NCBI GenBank assembly: GCA_951217055.1
Contig: OX578283.1
Span: forward strand, 32,511,760 to 32,575,759
From: Gerris lacustris
Taxonomy: Eukaryota; Arthropoda; Insecta; Hemiptera; Gerridae
Reading direction: 5' to 3'
Length of the DNA stretch: 64,000 nt
Each line of letters starts with the position of its first letter. The first letter of the stretch is position 1. Below, in pieces: positions 48,957 to 60,100 of this stretch. The position numbers were made by a program, and so were the translations under genes. The notes below the pieces were generated by a model. It was not told the origin of the DNA, did no database searches, and saw only the letters and a list, made by a program, of their open reading frames with translations.

Positions 48957-49150
48957 CTTGTACTTGTACTTACTTGTACTTGTACGTACTTGTACTTGTA
49001 CGTACTTGTACTTGTACGTACTCGTACTTGTACGTACTCGTACTTGTACGTACTCGTACTTGTACGTACTCGTACTTGTACGTACTCGTACTCGTACTCG
49101 TACTCGTACTCGTACTTGTACTTGTACTTGTACTTGTACAAGTACAAGTA
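48957..49150 (+). repeat. CTTGTACTTGTACGTA 16-mer block 5
   Basis: Same block 5,564 bp after block 4. The longer unit includes an extra repeat of the AGCCCCCC/AGTACT section near 45,860-46,510, and the longest pure GTCCCCTTTTT run (about 48,456-48,765). Confidence 0.9.
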
Positions 49151-52100
49151 CTTTTCTGAGTACTTTTTTCTGAGTACTTTGTCTGAGTACTTTTTTTAAT
49201 ACTTTTTCTGAGTACTTTTTCTGAGTACTTTTTTCTGAGTACTTTTTTCTGAGTACTTTTTTCAGAGTACTTTTTTCAGAGTACTTTTTTCTGAGTACTT
49301 TTTCTGAGTACTTTTTTTCTGAGTACTTTTTCTGAGTACATTTTTTGTGAGTACTTTTTTCTGAGTACTTTTTTCTGAGTACTTTTTTTTGAGTACTTTT
49401 TCTGAGTACTTTTTTCTGAGTACTTTTTTCTGAGTACTTTTTCTGAGTACTTTTTTCTGAGTACTTTTTTCAGAGTACTTTTTTCTGAGTTCTTTTTCTG
49501 AGTACTTTTTTCTGAGTACTGAGTACTGAGTACTGAGTACTTTTTTTAGTACTTTTTACTAGTACTTTTTTTAGTACTTTTTTAAGTACTTTTTTTAGTA
49601 CTTTTTAGTACTTTTTTAGTACCTTTATTAGTTCCTTTTTAGTACTTATTAGTACTTTTTTTAGTACTTTTTTAGTACTTTTTAGTACTTTTTTAGTACT
49701 ATTTAGTACTATTTTTAGTACTTTTTTTAGTACTTTTATTTAGTACTTTTTTTTAAGTATTTTTTTAGTTTTTTTTAAGTACTTTTTTGGTCCCCTTTTT
49801 AGTCCCCTTTTTTAGTCCCCTTTTTAGTCCCCTTTTTTAGTCCCCTTTTTAGTCCCCTTTTTAGTCTCCTTTTTAGTCTCCTTTTTAGTCCCCTTTTTAG
49901 TCCCCTTTTTAGTCCCCTTTTTAGTCCCCATTTTAGTCCCCTTTTTAGTCCCCTTTTTAGTCCCCTTTTTAGTCCCCCTTTAGTCCCCTTTTTAGTCCCC
50001 TTTTTAGTCCCCTTTTAGTCCCCTTTTTTGTCCCCTTTTTGTCCCCTTTTTGTCCTTTTTTGTCCCCTTTTTGTCCTTTTTTGTCCCCTTTTTGTCCCCT
50101 TTTTGTCCCCTTTTTGTCCCCTTTTTGTCCCCTTTTTGTCCCCTTTTTTAATCCCCTTTTTTAGTCCCTTTTTTAAGTCCCCCTTTTTAGTCCCCTTTTT
50201 TAGTCCCCTTTTAGCCCCCCTTTTCAGTCCCCTTTTTAGTCCCCCTTTTTTTGTTCCCTTTTTAGTCCCCCTTTTTTTTGTCCCCTTTTTAGTCCCCTTT
50301 TAGTCCCCTTTTGTCCCCTTTTTAGTCCCCCTTTTTTAGTCCCCTTTTTTAGTCCCCTTTTTAGTCCCCTTTTTTAATCCCCTTTTTTAGTCCCTTTTTT
50401 AAGTCCCCCTTTTTAGTCCCCTTTTTTAGTCCCCTTTTAGCCCCCCTTTTCAGTCCCCTTTTTAGTCCCCTTTTTTTAGTACTTTTTTAGTACTTTTTAG
50501 TACTTTTTTAGTACTATTTAGTACTATTTTTAGTACTTTTTTTAGTACTTTTATTTAGTACTTTTTTTTAGTATTTTTTTAGTTTTTTTTTAAGTACTTT
50601 TTTGGTCCCGTTTTTAGTCCCCTTTTTTAGTCCCTTTTTTAGTCTCCTTTAGTACTTTTTTTAGTACTTTTATTTAGTACTTTTTTTAGTATTTTTTTAG
50701 TTTTTTTTAAGTACTTTTTTGGTCCCGTTTTTAGTCCCCTTTTTTAGTCCCCTTTTTAGTCCCCTTTTTAGTCTCCTTTTTAGTCCCCTTTTTTAGTCCC
50801 CTTTTTAGTCACCTTTTTAGTCCCCTTTTTTAGTCCCCTTTTTAGTCCCCTTTTAGTCCCCTTTTTAGTCCCCTTTTAGTCCCTTTTTTGTCCCCTTTTT
50901 GTCCCCTTTTTGTCCCCTTTTTGTGCCCTTTTTTAGCCCCCCTTTTCAGTCCCCGTTTTAGTCCCCCTTTTTTGTCCCCTTTTTTTAGTCCCCTTTTTAG
51001 TCCCCTTTTTTAATCCCCCTTTTTTAGTCCCCTTTTTAGTCCCTTTTTTAAGTCCCTCTTTTTAGTCCCCTTTTTTAGTCCCCTTTTTAGTCTGCTTCTT
51101 AGTCCCCTTTTTAGTCTCCTTTTTAGTCCCCTTTTTAGTCCCCTTTTTAGTCCCCTTTTTAGTCCCCTTTTTAGTCCCCTTTTTAGTCCCCTTTTTTAGT
51201 CCCCTTTTTTAGTCCCCTTTTTAGTCCCCTTTTAGTCCCCTTTTTAGTCCCCTTATAGTCCCCTTTTTAGTCCCCTTTTTAGTCCCCTTTTAGTCCACTT
51301 TTTTGTCCCCTTTTTTGTCCCCTTTTTGTCCCCTTTTTGTCCCCTTTTTGTCCCCTTTTTGTCCCCTTTTTGTCCCCTTTTTGTCCCCTTTTTAGTCCCC
51401 CATTTTTAGTTCACTTTTTTTAGCCCCCCTTTTCAGTCCCCTTTTTTGGTCCCCTTTTTAGTCCCCTTTTTTAGTCCCCTTTTTAGTCCCCTTTTTTAGT
51501 CCCCTTTTTAGTCCCCTTTTTAGTCTCCTTTTTAGTCTCCTTTTTAGTCCCCTTTTTAGTCCCCTTTTTAGTCCCCTTTTTAGTCCCCTTTTTAGTCCCC
51601 TTTTTAGTCCCCTTTTAGTCCCCTTTTTTGTCCCCTTTTTTGTCCCCTTTTGTCCCCTATTGCCCCCTTTTGTCCCCTTTTGTCCCCTTTTGGTCCCCTT
51701 TTTGTCCCTTTTTTGTCCTTTTTTGTCCCCTTTTTGTCCTTTTTTGTCCCCTTTTTGTCCCCTTTTTGTCCCCTTTTTGTCCCCTTTTTGTCCCCTTTTT
51801 GTCCCCTTTTTGTCCCCTTTTTTAGTCCCTTTTTTAAGTCCCCCTTTTTAGTCCCTTTTTTTAGTCCCCTTTTAGCCCCCCTTTTCAGTCCCCTTTTTAG
51901 TCCCCCTTTTTTTGTCCCCTTTTTAGTCCCCTTTTTAGTCACCTTTTTGTCCCCTTTTTAGTCACCTTTTTGTCCCCTTTTTAGTCCCCTTTTTTTAGTC
52001 CCCTTTTTTTAGTCACCTTTTTTAGTCCCCTTTTTTTAGTCCCCTTTTTAGTCCCCTTTTTTAATCCCCCTTTTTTAGTCCCCTTTTTTAGTCCCTTTTT

Positions 52101-53705
52101 TAAGTCCCCCTTTTTAGTCCCCTTTTTAGTCCCCTTTTTTTAGTACTTTTTTAGTACTTTTTAGTACTTTTTTAGTACTATTTAGTACTATTTTTAGTAC
52201 TTTTTTTAGTACTTTTATTTAGTACTTTTTTTTAGTATTTTTTTAGTTTTTTTTTAAGTACTTTTTTGGTCCCGTTTTTAGTCCCCTTTTTTAGTCCCTT
52301 TTTTAGTCTCCTTTAGTACTTTTTTTAGTACTTTTATTTAGTACTTTTTTTAGTATTTTTTTAGTTTTTTTTAAGTACTTTTTTGGTCCCGTTTTTAGTC
52401 CCCTTTTTTAGTCCCCTTTTTAGTCCCCTTTTTAGTCTCCTTTTTAGTCCCCTTTTTTAGTCCCCTTTTTAGTCCCCTTTTTAGTCACCTTTTTAGTCCC
52501 CTTTTTTAGTCCCCTTTTTAGTCCCCTTTTAGTCCCCTTTTTAGTCCCCTTTTAGTCCCTTTTTTGTCCCATTTTTGTCCCCTTTTTGTCCCCTTTTTGT
52601 GCCCTTTTTTAGCCCCCCTTTTCAGTCCCCGTTTTAGTCCCCCTTTTTTGTCCCCTTTTTAGTCCCATTTTTAGTCATCTTTTTGTCCCCTTTTTAGTCC
52701 GCCTTTTTAGTCCCCTTTTTTTAGTCCCCTTTTTAGTCCCCTTTTTTAATCCCCCTTTTTTAGTCCCCTTTTTTAGTCCCTTTTTTAAGTCCCCCTTTTT
52801 AGTCCCCTTTTTCTAGTACTTTTTTAGTACCTTTATTAGTTCCTTTTTAGTACTTATTAGTACTTTTTTTTAGTACTTTTTTAGTACTTTTTTAGTACTA
52901 TTTAGTACTATTTTTAGTACTTGCCCCTTTTTGTCCCCTTTTTGTCCCCTTTTTGTGCCCTTTTTTAGCCCCCCTTTTCAGTCCCCGTTTTAGTCCCCCT
53001 TTTTTGTCCCCTTTTTTTAGTCCCCTTTTTAGTCCCCTTTTTTAATCCCCCTTTTTTAGTCCCCTTTTTAGTCCCTTTTTTAAGTCCCTCTTTTTAGTCC
53101 CCTTTTTTAGTCCCCTTTTTAGTCTGCTTCTTAGTCCCCTTTTTAGTCTCCTTTTTAGTCCCCTTTTTAGTCCCCTTTTTAGTCCCCTTTTTAGTCCCCT
53201 TTTTAGTCCCCTTTTTAGTCCCCTTTTTTAGTCCCCTTTTTTAGTCCCCTTTTTAGTCCCCTTTTAGTCCCCTTTTTAGTCCCCTTATAGTCCCCTTTTT
53301 AGTCCCCTTTTAGTCCCCTTTTTAGTCCCCTTTTAGTCCACTTTTTTGTCCCCTTTTTTGTCCCCTTTTTGTCCCCTTTTTGTCCCCTTTTTGTCCCCTT
53401 TTTGTCCCCTTTTTGTCCCCTTTTTGTCCCCTTTTTAGTCCCCCATTTTTAGTTCACTTTTTTTAGCCCCCCTTTTCAGTCCCCTTTTTTAGTCCCCTTT
53501 TTAGTCCCCCTTTTTTTGTCCTCTTTTTAGTCCCCTTTTTAGTCCCCTTTTTAGTCCCCTTTTTGTCCCCTTTTTAGTCCCCCTTTTTTAGTCCCCTTTT
53601 TTTAGTCCCCTTTTTAGTCCCCTTTTTTAATCCCCCTTTTTTAGTCTCCTTTGTTAGTCCCTTTTTTAAGTCCCCCTTTTTAGTCCCCTTTTTAGTCCTC
53701 TTTTT

Positions 53706-54600
53706 CTTGTACTTGTACTTACTTGTACTTGTACGTACTTGTACTTGTACGTACTTGTACTTGTACGTACTCGTACTTGTACGTACTCGTACTCGTACTC
53801 GTACTCGTACTCGTACTCGTACTCGTACTTGTACTTGTACTTGTACTTGTACTTGGTACTATTGCTATTACTATTACTATTGCTATTACTATTACTATTA
53901 AGTAATACTACTATTAAGTACCTTTTTTTAGTACCTTTTTTTAGTACCTTTTTTTTAGTACCATTTTTTAGTACCTTTTTAGTACCTTTTTTTAGTACCT
54001 TTTTAATACCTTTTTCAGTCCCCTTTTTCAGTCCCCTTTTTCAGTCCCCTTTTTCGGTCCCCTTTTTCGGTCCCTTTTTTCGGTCCCCTTTTTTGGTCCC
54101 CTTTTTTGGTCCCCTTTTTTGGTCCCCTTTTTTGGTCCCCTTTTTTGGTCCCCTTTTTAGTCCCCTTTTTAGTCCCCTTTTTAGTCCCCTTTTTAGTCCC
54201 CTTTTTAGTCCCCCCTTTTTTAGTCCCCTTTTTAGTCCCCCCTTTTTAGTCCCCTTTTTAGTCCCCTTTTTAGTCCCCTTTTTTAATCCCCCTTTTTTAG
54301 TCCCCCTTTTCAGTCCCCCTTTTCAGTCCCCTTTTTTAGTCCCTTTTTTAAGTCCCCTTTTTTAGTCCCGTTTTTAGTCCCCTTTTTCTTGTACTTGTAC
54401 GTACTTGTACTTGAACGTACTTGTACTTGTACGTACTTGTACTTGTACGTACTTGTACTTGTACGTACTTGTACTTGTACGTACTTGTACTTGTACGTAC
54501 TCGTACTTGTACGTACTCGTACTCGTACTCGTACTCGTACTTGTACTTGTACTTGGTACTATTGCTATTACTATTAAGTAATACTACTAGTAATAGAATT
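53706..54600 (+). repeat. Terminal 16-mer blocks with CTATTA tails, ~682-bp duplication
   Basis: Two shortened 16-mer blocks (from 53,706 and 54,388) each end CTTGTACTTGGTACTATTGC followed by CTATTA repeats and AAGTAATACTACT. Between them lie diverged units of the CAGTCCCC, CGGTCCCC and TTGGTCCCC type that are rare elsewhere in the satellite. Confidence 0.85.
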
Positions 54601-54665
54601 AATTTTGATATTTTGATAGATTTATATACACTATAATATAATAATATATTATAATAATATATAAT

Positions 54666-54845
54666 TATAATTATAATTTAATTATAATTATTACTATTAC
54701 AAGTACTAGTACTATTACAAGTACTAGTACTAGTACAAGTAAAAGTACTTGTACTAGTACTAGTACTTTTACTTGTACTAGTACTAGTACTTGTAATAGT
54801 ACTAGTACTTGTAATAGTAATAATTATAATTAAATTATAATTATA
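54666..54845. repeat. Perfect inverted repeat, 84-bp arms, 12-bp spacer
   Basis: Positions 54,666-54,749 are the exact reverse complement of 54,762-54,845; every base was checked. Arms pass from AT-rich ends into GTACTAGTAC-type sequence. It could form a hairpin or cruciform about 140 bp from the retrotransposon insertion. Confidence 0.95.
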
Positions 54846-54974
54846 TATATATATTTTTATAATATATTATATATATAATTATATAATTATATATATATAA
54901 TTATATAATATATATAATTAATTATATATTATATATAATTATTATATTATTATTATATATTAATATATAATTAA

Positions 54975-54985
54975 TATATATAATT
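54975..54985. repeat. Candidate 11-bp target-site duplication, left
   Basis: TATATATAATT lies directly before the first GC-rich base run of the element and recurs at 62,321-62,331 right after the poly-A tail. Low complexity means chance identity cannot be excluded. Confidence 0.6.
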
Positions 54986-55627
54986 TACCTCAGGGGCGGT
55001 CGTTCGCGGCTGTACGGGCATTGGCGTGCCCGGGGTTACCCGAGCAAGTGCGTCTATCCTGACCTTGGTGCTCTGCGCATCAACGGGAAGTAAGCTTATG
55101 GACCAACGCTTTGCGTATGGTCGCTGAACAGGAGGCGTGCGAACCCTTACGGAACGGCCTTCTATCAGGCTGTTCAGGGTTGGCGACCCTGGGGGTCTCC
55201 GAGCAAGTGGTCCTGTTACTCCTGGGTGCCTTGTGCGTCCCAGAAACAGGACTGCGGCCCAGGGGTACATTAAGTGCTTTGCACTGGTGTAAGGGGTAAT
55301 AGGCTGCCCCGGGCCCTTAGCTAATGGACCTATTCTCACCTGGTTTTCAACCAGGCCAGTAAGCCCTTAGACCATTTGTAATTATTTTGGTCGCTGAATG
55401 AGAAGGTCCGTGAGCCTCAAAGGATGCGTTCTGTAGATCGCGAGGGAAGTGATCTGCAGCCCGCACGGGCTTGGCAACCCTGGGGTCTCCTTAGCTGCAG
55501 TAAAATCCCCCAGCGTCTGTGTCCATGTCAGGGTCGGCTTGGGGGTGGGCGTCTGTTCCCCATGTTAGGGGCGGCCTTTTATATTTGGTTTTTTTAGCTG
55601 GGGTTTTTCTTGGCTCAAATAATATTT
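54986..55627 (+). promoter_or_regulatory. Retrotransposon 5' UTR with repeated structured motifs
   Basis: Two related segments share GACCA...TGGTCGCTGAA hairpins with different loops (55,101-55,122 and 55,370-55,392). Three segments share TGGCRACCCTGGGGTCTCC-like sequence (near 55,020, 55,180 and 55,470), the first two followed by GAGCAAGTG. Further stems are GTCCTGTT/AACAGGAC (55,210-55,217 and 55,245-55,252) and CCTGGTT/AACCAGG (55,339-55,355). Elements of this type usually carry an internal promoter in the 5' UTR, but no specific promoter box could be proved. Confidence 0.6.
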
Positions 55628-57187
55628 ATGATGAGTAGCGAAACCCCCCAGCCTCGGAAACTGCCGCTACCGGAGGTCCGTCCGGGCACTGAATCTTCCA
55701 CGGGTGAAGGTGCTATGAGCAACGTGGGCACTATCGTAGCTGTCGGCGATAGTAGCAGCATGCGATCCGGCAGCCAAAACTCAACAACGGCCGTTGATGG
55801 GGGAGACCCTGCCCTCGGCTCGGACAATGTAGAACATGTAGTAAATGAAGAACTGGCAAGCGAAGGAAAGAAGGAAGAAGAACCTTCATCTTCTCCTCCT
55901 TTGGCACCAAGATCAAAGAGACCGAGGGCAGACTTTGTGCCATTACCGGTCAAAAATAATACGGAATGCTTCACAACTAATTTCCAAAAGTTCTGGACTC
56001 TTCACAGGTCAGATGGGGCGTCGTTCAAGATGGTCTCCCCCATTCTTATCCATAAGCACCTGTCTGCTTTACTGGGAGAAGTGGCATCAGTCACCAAAAC
56101 TGGAGCTGGGCACCTGGTTGTAGGAATCAACAGCCAGGACCAAGCTCTTAAGCTGTCGAAGATAAGTTCCCTGGGCACGCTGGGTGTCACTACGTCACCC
56201 CATGCCACATTGAACAGCTCTCGTGGGGTTATATTTTGTCAAGACCTCATGAACTGTTCAATTGAGGAAATAAAAGAGGACTTAAAAAGCCAAGGTGTGA
56301 CAGACGTGCGCCAGGTTATGCGCCGTGCTGGGACAGATAAACCGGTCCCAACCGGCACATACTTCCTCACCTTTAATAGCATTGATCCTCCGGAGCGAAT
56401 CAGGGTAGCCTTTTATCGCGGGATACGTGTCCGAAGGTACATTCCAGCACCATTAAGGTGCTTCAAGTGCCTTAAGTTCGGACACGTATCTGCACGCTGC
56501 AGGCAGGAGCAGGAAACATGCTCCTGCGGTCGCCAGAGCCACGTTGGCACGGACTGTATACGTCCCATGAAGTGTGTCAACTGTGGTGGCGACCATCCAT
56601 CAAGGTCTACAGACTGCCCTGAGTTTGTTCTGGAGAAGGAAATTCAGAGAATCAAAGCTATCTATAAGTTGTCATATCCCGAAGCCAAGAAGATGGTTAG
56701 GGATAAGGCTTATGCAATGCCTGCGGTTAGTTATGCGGCCAAAGCCGCATCGAGTAAATCGCAGGCTAGTCGATACCCAAACGGTGAGGAAGTGAACAAG
56801 AGAAAAGAATCAGCTAGGAAGGAGAAAGAAATTCAATCTGAAAAGAGGGCCACTTCTCCAACGAAGTCCTGCTCTCCCTCCCGAGCCAAAGAAGGCTCGA
56901 AGACGCCCTCAAAAAGCGGGCGTACCTCTTCCCCTTCTACAAGTGCAACCCGCTCTGGAAGAGAGCGTGGTTGCAATACTTCCCCTCCCGGGAAGTTCGT
57001 CGCAAACCCGCGGCCCAAGAGGACTCGTCGAACCGGGGAGGAAAGCCCGGCAAGGAGTCACGAGCCTGAGGATATCGACGAGAGCGGGGACGAGGTTTCA
57101 CCAGCAGTCCCCAAAAAACCAAAGAAGAGAAAAGTGGGCTGGGCCAAAGGTAGGCCCAGGAAACCTAAAAACCCACTTAAAAAGTAA
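55628..57187 (+). CDS. Retrotransposon ORF1, gag-like nucleic-acid-binding protein (519 aa)
   Basis: ORF1 proteins of I and Jockey-type elements bind element RNA and form the RNP that returns to the nucleus. Start taken at ATG 55,628 (a second ATG follows at once); an upstream in-frame TTG at 55,610 was not preferred. Residues 1-~110 are acidic and Ser/Pro-rich. About 115-275 is the conserved region before the fingers, including a PRE_C2HC-like stretch from ~212 (IEEIKEDLKSQGVTDVR). Three zinc knuckles follow: CFKCLKFGHVSARC (278-291), CSCGRQSHVGTDC (298-310, with a one-residue C-C gap) and CVNCGGDHPSRSTDC (316-330). The tail is Lys/Ser-rich and ends PKKPKKRKV (495-503, NLS-like) and KGRPRKPK (507-514, AT-hook-like). 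ORF2 follows without a gap and in the same frame. Confidence 0.92.
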   Translation: MMSSETPQPRKLPLPEVRPGTESSTGEGAMSNVGTIVAVGDSSSMRSGSQNSTTAVDGGDPALGSDNVEHVVNEELASEGKKEEEPSSSPPLAPRSKRPRADFVPLPVKNNTECFTTNFQKFWTLHRSDGASFKMVSPILIHKHLSALLGEVASVTKTGAGHLVVGINSQDQALKLSKISSLGTLGVTTSPHATLNSSRGVIFCQDLMNCSIEEIKEDLKSQGVTDVRQVMRRAGTDKPVPTGTYFLTFNSIDPPERIRVAFYRGIRVRRYIPAPLRCFKCLKFGHVSARCRQEQETCSCGRQSHVGTDCIRPMKCVNCGGDHPSRSTDCPEFVLEKEIQRIKAIYKLSYPEAKKMVRDKAYAMPAVSYAAKAASSKSQASRYPNGEEVNKRKESARKEKEIQSEKRATSPTKSCSPSRAKEGSKTPSKSGRTSSPSTSATRSGRERGCNTSPPGKFVANPRPKRTRRTGEESPARSHEPEDIDESGDEVSPAVPKKPKKRKVGWAKGRPRKPKNPLKK

Positions 57188-60100
57188 ATGGGGACTAATG
57201 CTCTACTGCAGTGGAATCTGTGCGGGCTAAGAAGCCATTTTCCAGAGGTGCGGCGTCTCTTACAGGACCACAACCCGTATGCTCTGGCACTGCAAGAAAC
57301 AAAGTTAAGCCCGACACAGAACTTCAATCTACGCGGGTACCGGATCTTCAGGAAAGATGTATTACCAGCAGAAGGAGGTCGGGCGCACGGTGGAGTCGCC
57401 TTATTGGTAAAGGAGAACATACCAGTCTCCTCTATTCCGCTCAGAACTCCCCTCCAGGCGGTGGCGGTGAGAATTGAAGCTCCTCTCGCCGTCACCCTTT
57501 GCAGTCTTTATCTCCCAGATCAGAGGTGGAACGGTAATGATCTCCAAGATCTACTTCACCAGCTACCAGCGCCTCTGATCCTAATGGGAGATTTTAATGC
57601 TCACAATCCCTGGTGGGGATCCGCATCACTCACTCCAAAGGGGAGGCTGGTAGAGGAGGTAATGGGACGTTCCAGCCTCATCCTTCTCAACACCGGTGCG
57701 CCCACGCACATGACCTTGAGTACCGGTACCCTGTCAGCCATAGATTTAACATTTGCATCTCCAGCTTTGGCTATGGCGGTAGATTGGAGCCCCTGTAGTG
57801 AGCTTTATCAAAGCGACCACTACCCGCTCTCAATCACTATGGGGCCGCCACCCATACGTACCGTCTCAAGACCCGTATGGGACCTACGACGAGCCGACTG
57901 GGAGGCTTATCAAGCGGGCTGCGTCCTACCAGAACTAACTGGAGACGTGGATGCAGATACATCCAATTTCTGCATCGCTCTCCATGAAGCAGCGAGGACA
58001 GCCGTTCCACGGAAATGGGTCGGAGGGACCAGCAAACATAGCCGTTCCGTCCCATGGTGGAACGATGACTGTAAACGGGCGAACAGGGCCAAGAAACGGG
58101 CCCTTAATAAATTCAAGAGACAGCCTTCAGACGAAAACCTTATAACGCTAAAGAGATGCCGGGCCGTTGAACGACGCATAACAAGAAAGGCCAAGAGGGA
58201 TTCATGGCGGGCCTATGTGTCTACTCTCACGGCGTCAACACCGGCATCGGAAATATGGAATAAGGTGAAGGCTGTCGCAGGCAAGCATCGGCCTTCGCCG
58301 AGTCCCATGCTAAAGGTCGATGGTCAGGTATACACCAGCGAGTTGGAGGTGGCGAACATCTTTGTTAAGCACTACGCCGCCGCCTCCTCAACTCTAGCTT
58401 ATTCAGAGAGGTTCCAAAGGTTGAAAAGGGAGGCGGAGGAAGTCAATCTAGTTCCGGACTTATCGCTAAATCAAGGGGTTGATTCCCCTTTCACGCGTCC
58501 GGAACTAGATCGAGCATTGTCTCGATCAAAAGACTCCGCCTCGGGCATAGATGACATCCCCCATGCCCTCCTGAGGAACCTCGCTGAGCGGGGAAAGTTC
58601 GCCCTGCTCAAACTCTTTAATAAAATTTGGGCTGCTGGTGTATACCCAAAAAGCTGGCGAGAGGCCATAGTCGTCCCTCTCCCAAAGGAGGGAAAGGACC
58701 ACAATAGTCCCAACGGCTATCGACCTATCTCCCTGACATGTTGTATGGCAAAGCTAATGGAATCCATTGTGAATTACAGACTGAACTGGTACCTCGAGCG
58801 TCATCAGCTTCTGGCTCCCAGTCAGGCGGGGTATCGAAGGCATCATTCGACAGTCGATCAGCTTGCTCTCCTCGAAAAGTCAATTCAAGACGCTTTTCTG
58901 AGGAGAGATCATGTGATCGGCGTCTTTTTCGACCTTGAAAAGGCCTTCGACACCGCCTGGCGTTTTAACATTATAAGGCGCCTACACGCTTGGGGTATTC
59001 AGGGAAGGATGTTCGCTTTCATCAGTGGATTCCTGACGGAAAGAGTGTTCAGGGTCAGAGTAGGAACAACGCTCTCTGACCCGGAAATTCAAGAAAATGG
59101 AACACCACAGGGGTCCGTCCTGAGTGCAACGCTCTTCTCGGTCGCCGCCAATGACATAGTTTCCAGCATCCCGCCCGAGGTCAAAGCATCACAATACGTG
59201 GATGACCTCGGGCTCTTTTTGGCGGGTTTCGACCGGGAAGAAGTCAGGGAGAAGATGCAAGCGGCAATCGACGCGGTGGCGGGGAAAGCCGACGACATCG
59301 GCTTTCGCTTCTCCCCCACCAAGACGATATGCGTACACTTCTGCCGCTTGCGAAGGGAACACGTAGCACCCGAGCTGTTCCTTCATGGGGCTCGGCTGGA
59401 GTACAAGGACTCAGCCCGCTTTCTCGGACTGATCTTCGACTCCCAGCTGAGATGGAAAGCACATATATCGGATCTGGTTCAGCGCTGCAAAAAGGACATA
59501 AATATTATCAAAGTCCTTGCTCATCTTAGATGGGGCGCGGACCGGACCACGTTAATTAGAATTTTATGCACACTGGTCCGGTCCAAAATGGACTACGGCA
59601 GTGGAGTTTACGGCTCAGCGCGGAAGTCCTGGCTCCTGCCTCTAGACAGGGTCTTTCATCATGGATTAAGGCTTGCTCTCGGCGCTTTTCCAACCACCAA
59701 CGCTCTGGCTCTTCACGTCGAGGCCGGAGTGCTGCCAATGCCATATCGCCGGGAGCAGATGACCCTGTCCTTCGCCGAGGCAGTGAGAGCCAAGGTAGGA
59801 CACTTCCTGCACGAGGAATTTTTTGGAGAGAATGCGCTGAGCCCCGAGTACGAATGGCTAAGTACGCGGACTCGGCCACTGCCGGTAAGAGCTCGTGAGC
59901 TGAGACAGAGGTCCGGAATCCCAGAGACCGAGGTGATCAGTTGGGTCACCCCAGAGCTACCCCAATGGGAGGGGCCGGACCTCGCGTTCCATCTTCGGCT
60001 TGCCAGACTGCCTCGAGAGACAACTTCTCAGGCAGAGTACGAGCAAGGACTCTTCGAGATCCTAGCCCGGTACCAGGGTCGTAGGGTCTTCTATACGGAT

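Larger units (their letters stand above)
32045..54600. repeat. 22.5-kb higher-order T/C-rich satellite
   Basis: Five monomer types alternate: GAGTACTTTTTTCT, AGTACTTTTTT, AGTCCCCTTTTT (12 bp), GTCCCCTTTTT (11 bp) and CTTGTACTTGTACGTA (16 bp). Blocks recur in fixed order: 16-mer, GAGTACT block, AGTACT block, CCCC blocks, then 16-mer again. 16-mer blocks start at 33,084, 34,621, 39,001, 43,393, 48,957, 53,706 and 54,388, giving spacings of 1,537, 4,380, 4,392, 5,564, 4,749 and 682 bp. Repeat translations across the first five blocks are identical, so units look recently homogenised. Many long open frames (Pro-Phe-Leu, Lys-Arg-Gly and Tyr-Ser-Glu-Lys repeats) are artefacts. Confidence 0.92.
54601..54985. 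repeat. AT-rich flank of the retrotransposon
   Basis: TA-, AATT- and TATA-rich simple sequence with an ACTAGTAC-rich core. It contains the perfect palindrome listed separately and ends in the left copy of the candidate target-site duplication. Confidence 0.85.

Noticed and set aside
32572..54577. Many Pro-Phe-Leu, Lys-Arg-Gly, Tyr-Ser-Glu-Lys and Val-Arg-Thr open frames
   Set aside because: Shadows of 11-, 12-, 14- and 16-bp satellite monomers; identical in each higher-order unit because the DNA is repeated.
55610..55627. Upstream TTG start for ORF1
   Set aside because: TTG is an unlikely eukaryotic start; an ATG pair follows 18 bases later in the same frame.
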